Positions 1 to 4,800 of a stretch of DNA of 5,837 bases are shown here, in pieces; positions within the stretch are counted from its first letter, which is position 1; each line of letters opens with the position of its first letter. The notes beneath the pieces were generated by a model. The model made no database searches. It had not been told where the DNA came from and saw nothing but the letters and a program-made list of their open reading frames with translations. Source of the stretch: Bacteroidales bacterium. GTDB lineage: Bacteria > Bacteroidota > Bacteroidia > Bacteroidales > UBA3824. A program made the translations under genes and the position numbers. Location of the stretch: assembly GCA_016287995.1 (NCBI GenBank), contig JAEEXW010000207.1, positions 1 through 5,837 on the forward strand, read 5' to 3'.

Positions 1-109
1 TAAGATGATAAACTTTCACCCCGCTTTTTTTAGCTTGTTCAGCATAAGGAACAAGTTTACGAATCGGGGAGGCAGGCATAATTTTGCCCGTCTTTGATAT
101 TTTAGGCAT
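1..109 (-). CDS. PLP-dependent class I/II aminotransferase, N-terminal fragment
   Basis: Partial gene; only the first 36 codons are in the window and the rest lies beyond the left edge. The frame starts at an ATG (minus strand, base 109) and reads MPKISKTGKIMPASPIRKLV, then PYAEQAKKSGVKVYHL. The 'MPASPIRKLVPYA...AKKxGVKVYHL' pattern is, from memory, the conserved N-terminus of Bacteroidota pyridoxal-phosphate aminotransferases of the aspartate aminotransferase fold; the family normally continues with 'NIGQPD'. The enzyme would be cytosolic and would transfer an amino group between an amino acid and a 2-oxo acid. Substrate cannot be judged because the catalytic lysine lies outside the window. 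The start is only 6 nt after the stop of the DUF1573 gene, so co-transcription is likely. The leader is A-rich with no Shine-Dalgarno sequence. Confidence 0.8.
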   Translation of the reverse strand, partial: MPKISKTGKIMPASPIRKLVPYAEQAKKSGVKVYHL

Positions 110-115
110 ATTTTT

Positions 116-589
116 TTAATTCTGTTTAACTATGATATTTCCCTTTATCGACAACACGACAGGGGAATTTGATGCATTACTATGAACGGTAATTGTTTTT
201 GAAAAACTACCGATTCTACTGGAGTCGTATCTTACTTTTATAGACCCTCTTGATTTTGACGGCACAGGCTCATGTGTCCACTCAGGAGTTGTGCAACCGC
301 ATGAAGTCGAAACGTTGGTAATAACCAAATCCGCTTTGCCGGTATTAACAAACTCGAAAACGTATGACACGTCAGAACCGCTTTCCATAGTTCCGAAATT
401 GTGGTCGGTATATTTGAATGTCATTTCAACGCCGTCTACAAGTGAAGCTTCGAGTTGTGCGATAGAATCAGCCGCAGCCTTAGCCTCGGCCTTGAGTTCT
501 TTTTTCGATTTTTTCTGAGCGGCACATTCCGTCGGAATCATCGCCGCGACTAAAATTGCGGCTACCGCCAATAACAAAAACTTTTTCAT
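116..589 (-). CDS. Secreted DUF1573-family protein
   Basis: 157 residues. Residues 1-25 form a signal peptide: MKK, then a hydrophobic stretch (about 4-18), then a polar end with AAQ just before a lysine-rich segment. C22 is not in a proper lipobox (it is preceded by P-T-E), so signal peptidase I processing is more likely than lipidation. Residues 26-50 are a charged, probably helical linker. The DUF1573 domain follows at about 57-155: 'HNFGTMESG' (63-71), 'FEFVNTGKADLVITNV' (78-93), the family hallmark 'SCGCT' (96-100), and the closing 'KTITVHSNA' (131-139). DUF1573 is an immunoglobulin-like beta-sandwich common in Bacteroidota; its role is unknown, and an extracytoplasmic location is inferred. 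The gene lies between DUF1015 (78 nt upstream) and the aminotransferase (6 nt downstream). No sigma-ABfr promoter was seen in front of it. Confidence 0.9.
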   Translation of the reverse strand: MKKFLLLAVAAILVAAMIPTECAAQKKSKKELKAEAKAAADSIAQLEASLVDGVEMTFKYTDHNFGTMESGSDVSYVFEFVNTGKADLVITNVSTSCGCTTPEWTHEPVPSKSRGSIKVRYDSSRIGSFSKTITVHSNASNSPVVLSIKGNIIVKQN

Positions 590-618
590 AATCTTAAAAA
601 CTTTAAATTTTATTTTTA

Positions 619-629
619 GTAGTAACTAC
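619..629. repeat. Small inverted repeat in the DUF1573 leader
   Basis: GTAGT-A-ACTAC is a perfect 5-bp inverted repeat around one central base, about 30 bp upstream of the DUF1573 start codon. It lies in the 78-nt gap behind the DUF1015 gene. The arms are too close to form an RNA hairpin, so if functional it would be a DNA site. No promoter or convincing terminator was recognised elsewhere in this gap, which is otherwise runs of A and T. It could be chance in such AT-rich sequence. Confidence 0.25.
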
Positions 630-667
630 GATTTTTTTTTACGCTTTCCGCAGTTATTTTTTTTCTC

Positions 668-1918
668 TTAATCCAACGTATGAATTACGAGGCCGCTACG
701 AAGTTTGGGTTCAAACCAAGTTGTCTTCGGTGGCATAATGTTTCCCGTATCGGCAATGTTCAAAAGTTGCTCCATGCTAACGGGATAAAGTGCAAAGGCA
801 CATTTCATTTCGCCAGAATCAACACGTTTTTTCAATTCGTTAAGACCGCGAATTCCGCCTACAAAATCTATACGTTTTGAAGTTCTTAAATCCTTTATAT
901 CGAGCAGAGGTTCAAGCACTTGCTTTGTCAAAACGGTAACATCAAGACTTCCGATCGGGTCGGAATCATCAAAAGTGCCTTCTCTTGCCGAGAGTTTAAA
1001 CCACTCTCCGCCGAGATACATACTAAACTCGTGAAGTTTTTGCGGAGAATAAACTTCTTTTCCTTTGTTGGTGATTTCAAACGATTTTGAAAGTTTTTCT
1101 AAGAAATCTTTTTCCGAAAGGCCGTTCAAATCTTTTACGACACGGTTGTAGTCCATGATTTTCAACTGGTTATCGGGGAAAATTACGGCAAGAAAATAAT
1201 TGTATTCTTCGTTACCTTTGTGATTTGGGTTTTGTGCTTTTTTTTCGAGACCGACACGAGCGGCTGCGGCTGTGCGGTGATGACCGTCAGCAACATAGAG
1301 CGCGGGAACTTTTTCAGCGAAAAGTTTTTCGATTTTTTTGTTGGTTTCATCGTTGTCAATCACCCAAAACTTATGACCGAAACCGTCGTTTGAGGTAAAA
1401 TCGTATTCGGGCTTTTGACTGCTGACGATTCCTGAAACAATTGCATCTATCTCAGGCACAGCGCGATAGGAGAGGAATACGGGTTCAGCGTTGGCGTTAA
1501 TCGTCTTGATGTGAACCATACGGTCGTCCTCTTTGTCTGGGCGCGTGAGTTCGTGCTTTTTGATGATTCCGTTTTGATAATCCTCGCAAAAAGCCGCGCC
1601 TGCAATGCCGTACTGTGTTCTGCCGTCCATTGTCTGGGCGTAAATGTAAAATTTCGGCTTGGAGTCTTTTACGAGATATTTTTCGTCCTGAAATTTTTTG
1701 AAATTTTCTATTGACTTTTCATAAACCGCTTTTGAGTGCGGGTCAATGTTTTCGTCCAAATCGATTTCGGCGCGTGTTATGTGCAAAAAAGAGCAGGGAT
1801 TGCCCTCAGCCATTTGAGCAGCCTCTTTTGAGTTCATAACGTCGTAGGGCAGACAGGAAAGTCTGTCCGCTATTTTTTTGTCGGGGCGCAATCCCCTGAA
1901 CGGTTTTACTATTGACAT
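668..1918 (-). CDS. DUF1015 family protein, serine-biosynthesis neighbour
   Basis: 416 residues, full length for the family, cytosolic (no signal peptide or membrane segment). Conserved blocks are the N-terminal 'MSIVKPFRGLRP' (1-12), 'CLPYDVMN' (22-29), 'HELTRPDKEDDRMVH' (122-136), 'ADGHHRTAAA' (210-219), 'DFVGG' (351-355) and the C-terminal 'MPPKTTWFEPKLRSGLV' (395-411). The family is recognised from these motifs. Its biochemical role is not settled to my knowledge. The DGHHR block recalls the ParB-like fold, which also holds the archaeal ADP-dependent serine kinase SerK; that link is inference. The gene follows serC and serA in the same direction with no serB in view, which suggests a role in phosphoserine or serine metabolism. 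A terminator hairpin lies 19 nt before its ATG, so it may be expressed less than, or separately from, serCA. The leader has no Shine-Dalgarno sequence. A second ATG is not needed because the family N-terminus matches this start. Confidence 0.88.
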   Translation of the reverse strand: MSIVKPFRGLRPDKKIADRLSCLPYDVMNSKEAAQMAEGNPCSFLHITRAEIDLDENIDPHSKAVYEKSIENFKKFQDEKYLVKDSKPKFYIYAQTMDGRTQYGIAGAAFCEDYQNGIIKKHELTRPDKEDDRMVHIKTINANAEPVFLSYRAVPEIDAIVSGIVSSQKPEYDFTSNDGFGHKFWVIDNDETNKKIEKLFAEKVPALYVADGHHRTAAAARVGLEKKAQNPNHKGNEEYNYFLAVIFPDNQLKIMDYNRVVKDLNGLSEKDFLEKLSKSFEITNKGKEVYSPQKLHEFSMYLGGEWFKLSAREGTFDDSDPIGSLDVTVLTKQVLEPLLDIKDLRTSKRIDFVGGIRGLNELKKRVDSGEMKCAFALYPVSMEQLLNIADTGNIMPPKTTWFEPKLRSGLVIHTLD

Positions 1919-1936
1919 GGTTTACTGTTAATTAAT

Positions 1937-1967
1937 AAAAAAGGGAGGTTTTTCCGGCCTCCCTTTT
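1937..1967 (-). terminator. Intrinsic terminator or attenuator after serA
   Basis: Bases 1939-1948 (aaaagggagg) and 1958-1967 (cctccctttt) are perfect complements: a 10-bp stem with a GC-rich core and a 9-nt loop. Read on the minus strand the hairpin is followed by six T (1942-1937) and then ATTAATTAA, the form of a rho-independent terminator for leftward transcription. It begins about 17 nt after the serA stop and ends 19 nt before the DUF1015 ATG. It therefore either ends the serCA message or acts as a partial terminator that lowers DUF1015 expression. In the plus direction the T-run is shorter and no gene reads into it. Confidence 0.8.
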
Positions 1968-1984
1968 GTAGTGATAAAATAATT

Positions 1985-2905
1985 TTATTTGTTGACTTGA
2001 AATTTCTTATTGCCGGTTTTGAAGAAGTCAACAATCTGGTTCGCCGCGGCGAGACCCGCGTTGATGTTGGCCTCCGCCGTCTGAGCACCCATCTTTTTGG
2101 GTGTGGCGAAATATCTGCCTGCGAATTTCGCGGCAAATTCTTCGTTTTTGTCAGGGGCAATGTCCGTAATGTATTTCAAATCAGTGCGTTCTTCCATTAA
2201 TTTAATAAGACCGTCTTCATCGATAACTTCTTTGCGGGCGGTATTGATAACGATTCCGCCTTTTTTGAGTTTTGAACAAAGTGCGTAATTAATCGACTGT
2301 TTGGTTTCGGCAGTTGCCGGAATGTGAAGCGATACGATGTCGCAGTTTTCAAACAAAGCCTCTTGATTATCAACTGCTTTAACACCTGCCTGTTCGATAA
2401 CTTCTGTCGGACAGAATGCATCATAAGCATAAACCTCCATATCAAAACCTTTTGCAACACGAGCAACGTTTCTGCCGACTTGTCCGAAAGCCAAAATACC
2501 GAGTTTTTTGCCTTTGAGTTCTGTACCTGATTTTCCGTTGTAAAAGTTTCTAACGGCGAAAACCAAAAGTCCGAAAACGAGTTCTGCAACTGCGTTAGAA
2601 TTCTGACCGGGAGTGTTCATAACCACTACGCCTTTTTTAGTAGCGGCTTCGAGGTCAACATTGTCGTAACCGGCACCTGCGCGAACAACGATTTTGAGAT
2701 TTTTAGCAGCATCAAGCACCTCAGAGGTAACTTTGTCGGAGCGGATAATAACTGCGTCAACGTCAGCAACTGCGTCCAAAAGTTGTTGTTTGTCGGTGTA
2801 GTTTTCGAGCAAAGCGAAAGTGTTTCCTGACTTTTCAACTATATCTTTAATACCGTCAACAGCCTGTTTAGCAAACGGTTTTTCTGTCGCAACTAATATT
2901 TTCAT
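1985..2905 (-). CDS. serA: D-3-phosphoglycerate dehydrogenase, short type, Lys variant
   Basis: 306 residues. Oxidises 3-phosphoglycerate to 3-phosphohydroxypyruvate with NAD, the first step of serine synthesis. Order of parts: N-terminal substrate-domain half (1-95) with 'VVRAGAGYDNVDL' (73-85), the hinge 'MNTPGQNSNAVAE' (96-108), the NAD-binding Rossmann fold with 'GILAFGQVG' (136-144) and D162 after the second strand, then 'NTARKEVIDE' (221-230) carrying catalytic Arg R224, and 'ATPKKMGAQTAEANINAG' (267-284). The family's catalytic His in 'TPHIG' is replaced by K270. The Glu of E. coli SerA (29 residues after the Arg) aligns with K253, although E255 and E256 are close by. Both fit the short Lys-type PGDH described for Entamoeba and, from memory, typical of Bacteroidota. 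The protein ends after the substrate domain with no ACT domain, so serine feedback of the E. coli kind is not expected. It lies 33 nt behind serC, probably in the same transcript. Confidence 0.95.
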   Translation of the reverse strand: MKILVATEKPFAKQAVDGIKDIVEKSGNTFALLENYTDKQQLLDAVADVDAVIIRSDKVTSEVLDAAKNLKIVVRAGAGYDNVDLEAATKKGVVVMNTPGQNSNAVAELVFGLLVFAVRNFYNGKSGTELKGKKLGILAFGQVGRNVARVAKGFDMEVYAYDAFCPTEVIEQAGVKAVDNQEALFENCDIVSLHIPATAETKQSINYALCSKLKKGGIVINTARKEVIDEDGLIKLMEERTDLKYITDIAPDKNEEFAAKFAGRYFATPKKMGAQTAEANINAGLAAANQIVDFFKTGNKKFQVNK

Positions 2906-2916
2906 TTTTTCAATAA

Positions 2917-2941
2917 TTATGAATTACGAATTTATGAATTA
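2917..2941. repeat. Direct repeat in the serC-serA spacer
   Basis: The 10-mer ttatgaatta occurs at 2917-2926 and again at 2932-2941, 15 nt apart, with cgaat between them. The second copy covers the serC stop codon. AT-rich tracts of this kind are common in Bacteroidota intergenic DNA, from memory. No function is claimed; the spacer is otherwise an A-rich leader for serA. Confidence 0.4.
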
Positions 2942-4006
2942 GTTTTCTTTTTCAAAATCTTTCATTGCTTGAACGAGAGCATCTACGCTTTCCATCGGGA
3001 GTGCGTTGTAGAGCGAAGCCCTGAAACCGCCAACCGAACGGTGTCCTTTCAAGCCTACCATATCACGAGCCTTTACAAAGTCTAAGAATTTGGCTTCCAA
3101 ATCTTTATATTCTTCGTTCATAACAAAGCAAACGCTCATTCTCGAACGAGAATCTTTCTGAACCGTACCTTTGAAAAGTTTGTTGCGGTCGATTTCATCA
3201 TAAAGTTTTGTAGATTTTTCGATAGCGCGTTTTTCCATTTCTTTTACGCCGCCTTGTTGGAGAATCCATTCGAGGGTTTTAACGCCTGCGTAAATCGGCA
3301 CTACCGGCGGAGTATTGAACATAGAGTTCTTGTCAATATGTGTCTGATAGTTGAGCATTGTCGGGATTGCTCTGTCAACTTTTCCTAAGAGTTCATCTTT
3401 TACGATAACGAAAGTTACGCCTGCGCAAGAGAAGTTTTTCTGTGCACCGCCATAAATAAGACCGTATTTGCTGATGTCCAAAGGACGTGAGAAAATATCT
3501 GAACTCATATCTGCAACAACGGGAATCGGCGAATTGTAGTCTTCCAAAGTTTCGGTTCCGTAGATTGTGTTGTTGGTTGTAATGTGCATATAATCACAAT
3601 CTTTGGGAATTTCAAAACCTTTTGGAATGTATGTATAATTAGCCTCTTTGCTGCTGATGTGATCGTCTACTTCACCGAAGAGTTTTGCCTCTTTTGCGGC
3701 CTTGTTAGCCCAAGTACCGGTATTAACGTAAAAAGCCTTTGTACGCAAGAGGTTCATCGGAACCATTGCAAACTGCAAACTTGCACCGCCGCCCAAAAAG
3801 ATAACTGAGTAGCCGGAGGGAATGTCAAGAACTTGTTTGAAGAGTTCAACGGCTCTGTTCATAACGGCGTCGAAGGATTTGTCTCTGTGAGACATACACA
3901 TAAGCGAAATACCTGTTCCGTTAAAATCCAAAATTGCCTTTGCAGTCTCTTCCACTGTATAGTCGGGAAGAACCGAAGGACCTGCGAAAAAATTGTGCTT
4001 TTTCAT
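2939..4006 (-). CDS. serC: Phosphoserine aminotransferase
   Basis: 355 residues, close to the 360-residue family norm. A cytosolic PLP enzyme that converts 3-phosphohydroxypyruvate plus glutamate to phosphoserine plus 2-oxoglutarate, the second step of serine synthesis; the family also acts in pyridoxine synthesis in some bacteria. The N-terminus 'KKHNFFAGPSVLP' (2-14) is diagnostic. Also seen are 'SLMCMSHRDKSF' (34-45), 'FLGGGASLQF' (70-79) for cofactor phosphate contact, 'TGTWANKA' (96-103), 'TTNNTIYGTE' (143-152), 'VADMSSDIFSRP' (164-175), the PLP lysine K190 in 'IYGGAQKNFSCAG' (184-196), and the C-terminal 'GHRSVGGFRASLYNA' (321-335). It is the first gene of the leftward unit, with a clear promoter about 45-75 nt upstream. 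There is no Shine-Dalgarno sequence; the leader before the ATG is AT-rich. The start is fixed by the conserved N-terminus. Confidence 0.97.
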   Translation of the reverse strand: MKKHNFFAGPSVLPDYTVEETAKAILDFNGTGISLMCMSHRDKSFDAVMNRAVELFKQVLDIPSGYSVIFLGGGASLQFAMVPMNLLRTKAFYVNTGTWANKAAKEAKLFGEVDDHISSKEANYTYIPKGFEIPKDCDYMHITTNNTIYGTETLEDYNSPIPVVADMSSDIFSRPLDISKYGLIYGGAQKNFSCAGVTFVIVKDELLGKVDRAIPTMLNYQTHIDKNSMFNTPPVVPIYAGVKTLEWILQQGGVKEMEKRAIEKSTKLYDEIDRNKLFKGTVQKDSRSRMSVCFVMNEEYKDLEAKFLDFVKARDMVGLKGHRSVGGFRASLYNALPMESVDALVQAMKDFEKEN

Positions 4007-4034
4007 TGCTATTATATAATTTAATTAAAGTTTC

Positions 4035-4046
4035 AGTTTTAAAACT
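4035..4046. promoter_or_regulatory. Perfect palindrome at the serC transcript start
   Basis: AGTTTTAAAACT is a 12-bp perfect palindrome lying just downstream of the serC -7 box (4053-4060), that is, about at the expected transcription start and first transcribed bases. The position suits an operator, but the site is all A/T apart from its ends and might be chance. No regulator gene is visible nearby. Confidence 0.3.
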
Positions 4047-4052
4047 ACGCTG

Positions 4053-4082
4053 CAAAAGTAATATTTTTTATTTTAACGGCAA
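4053..4082 (-). promoter_or_regulatory. Bacteroidota-type promoter of serC-serA
   Basis: On the minus strand, TTG at 4082-4080 is followed by 19 nt and then TACTTTTG at 4060-4053. This fits the Bacteroidota primary sigma consensus (TTTG or TTG, 19-21 nt, TAnnTTTG) at the expected spacing. Transcription should start near 4047, giving a leader of about 40 nt before the serC ATG. A/T-rich tracts lie upstream. The promoter is back to back with the tRNA promoter. Confidence 0.75.
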
Positions 4083-4193
4083 CATTTTTTGTAAGAAAAA
4101 AACGCCGGAAAAGAAAAAATATTTTTTTATTGTTGATTATTAGCAAGTTAATATGCTCAAAAAAAATTTTTTGGTAAAAAAGTGTAAAAAAAT

Positions 4194-4224
4194 TTTGCAG
4201 GTATAAAAATTCTCTCTACCTTTG
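4194..4224 (+). promoter_or_regulatory. Bacteroidota-type promoter of the tRNA-Lys genes
   Basis: TTTG at 4194-4197, 19 nt, then TACCTTTG at 4217-4224: an exact match to the sigma-ABfr consensus, with the full TTTG at -33. Transcription should start around 4230, giving a leader of roughly 20 nt before the first tRNA. Dense A and T runs at about 4159-4193 could act as an UP-like element, as expected for stable-RNA promoters. Confidence 0.85.
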
Positions 4225-4251
4225 CACCGCAAAACAAAAAGGAAATCGGCG

Positions 4252-4324
4252 GACTACGTAGCTCAGCTGGTAGAGCACATCCCTTTTAAGGATGGGGTCC
4301 TGGGTTCGAGCCCCAGCGTGGTCA
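4252..4324 (+). tRNA. tRNA-Lys(UUU), copy 1
   Basis: 73 nt with a complete cloverleaf. The acceptor arm is GACTACG (4252-4258) with CGTGGTC (4317-4323), including one T-G pair. The D arm is GCTC/GAGC with an 8-nt AGCTGGTA loop. The anticodon stem is CATCC/GGATG with loop CTTTTAA, so the anticodon is TTT (4285-4287), decoding AAA/AAG as lysine. A 5-nt variable loop follows, then a T arm CTGGG/CCCAG with loop TTCGAGC. The discriminator is A4324. CCA is not encoded (the next bases are ctg) and must be added enzymatically. It is driven by the strong promoter just upstream. Confidence 0.97.
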
Positions 4325-4351
4325 CTGCATTAATTGTTTAAGTTTTTTTGG

Positions 4352-4424
4352 GACTATGTAGCTCAGTTGGTAGAGCACATCCCTTTTAAGGATGGGGTCC
4401 TGAGTTCGAGCCTCAGCATGGTCA
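4352..4424 (+). tRNA. tRNA-Lys(UUU), copy 2
   Basis: A second 73-nt tRNA with the same anticodon TTT (4385-4387), starting exactly 100 bp after the first copy and separated from it by a 27-nt AT-rich spacer, so probably made from one precursor. It differs from copy 1 at five positions: a C-G to T-A change in the acceptor stem (4357/4418), a G-C to A-T change in the T stem (4403/4413), and C to T in the D loop (4367). Both stem changes are compensated, so the cloverleaf is intact. CCA is not encoded. A T-run (4428-4434) follows closely. Confidence 0.97.
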
Positions 4425-4480
4425 CACTTTTTTTATTTGTTATATTTACTTATATAGAAATTTATCTAATTCCCCTAATG

Positions 4481-4520
4481 GAAAATCCGCCGATGTGAAA
4501 TCGCCGGATTTTCGCTTTTT
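4481..4520 (+). terminator. Intrinsic terminator behind the tRNA-Lys pair
   Basis: GAAAATCCG (4481-4489) pairs perfectly with CGGATTTTC (4505-4513). Inside, after one mismatch, CGA (4491-4493) pairs with TCG (4501-4503) around a 7-nt loop. A five-T run (4516-4520) follows two bases after the stem, so it reads as a plus-strand terminator. It ends 8 nt before the ATG of the small membrane protein gene, so it could instead control read-through into that gene. The stretch before it (4425-4480) is AT-rich; only a weak TATATTTA (4441-4448) resembles a -7 box and it has no matching -33 element. Confidence 0.75.
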
Positions 4521-4528
4521 ATAAGGAT

Positions 4529-4765
4529 ATGAAAAAACTCAACATCAATTTCCATATATCATGGCTGGAAGTCGTGAAACACATTTTGAGAATTGTTTTC
4601 GCGATTGCAGCGGTTTTGGCTTTCAATAAGTATTTTCCGCAACATTTAATTCCTAAGGATTTTATTTTCAAAACGGCGGTTTATATCTGCATTTACGTTT
4701 TAGTAAGTTTGATTATAGAATCGGTTTTCAAAAAAATTGAGAAAAAGCTAGGAGAGGAGAATTAG
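4529..4765 (+). CDS. Small two-helix membrane protein, unknown function
   Basis: 78 residues; I do not recognise the family. Two hydrophobic helices are visible. The first has its core at about 19-32 (ILRIVFAIAAVLAF), the second at about 47-66 (rich in V, I, Y, L). A short polar loop with FPQHLIPKD (36-44) joins them. The N-terminus (MKKLN) and C-terminus (KKIEKKLGEEN) are charged, so both ends probably face the cytoplasm. The loop would be periplasmic. AAGGA (4523-4527) sits one base before the ATG, too close for ordinary Shine-Dalgarno pairing; initiation may rely on the A-rich context. The gene starts just behind the tRNA terminator and is followed 35 nt later by the long helical gene in the same direction, which suggests a two-gene unit. 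It is probably a real gene, given the membrane pattern and clean spacing. Confidence 0.65.
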   Translation: MKKLNINFHISWLEVVKHILRIVFAIAAVLAFNKYFPQHLIPKDFIFKTAVYICIYVLVSLIIESVFKKIEKKLGEEN

Positions 4766-4800
4766 CATTTTTTAAGTGGACTAAAAAAAATCAAGCGGTT

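Noticed and set aside
590..667. Possible terminator of the DUF1015 gene (7-bp pairing of AACTGCG with CGTAGTT on the minus strand)
   Set aside because: The loop is about 18 nt, the stem holds a G-T pair, and the stem is followed by mixed A/T sequence, not a T-run.
1991..2032. 8-bp inverted repeat GTTGACTT / AAGTCAAC near the 3' end of serA
   Set aside because: The arms are 26 nt apart inside well-conserved coding sequence and there is no T-run; the true terminator lies just beyond the gene.
1909..2160. Minus-strand 83-codon frame spanning the serA end, the terminator and the DUF1015 start
   Set aside because: It crosses a terminator, overlaps two recognised genes in another frame, and its Arg/Pro-rich product resembles no family.
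2197..2589. A 130-codon open frame on the minus strand, and a 70-codon one at 2626-2838, inside serA
   Set aside because: They lie wholly within serA in another frame, have no recognisable motif, and the serA frame is conserved along its whole length.
3584..4143. Plus-strand open frames antisense to serC and across its promoter
   Set aside because: They have Cys/Phe-rich composition typical of the reverse of a real gene, no promoter or leader, and one runs into the divergent promoter region.
4252..4424. Long near-identical repeat with a 100-bp period, at first sight like a repeat array
   Set aside because: It is fully explained by two tRNA-Lys genes; there are only two units and no CRISPR-like repeats.
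4252..4528. Mobile-element insertion at the tRNA genes
   Set aside because: tRNA genes are frequent integration sites, but no integrase, no duplicated tRNA 3' end outside the two full genes, and no transposon ends are present in the window.
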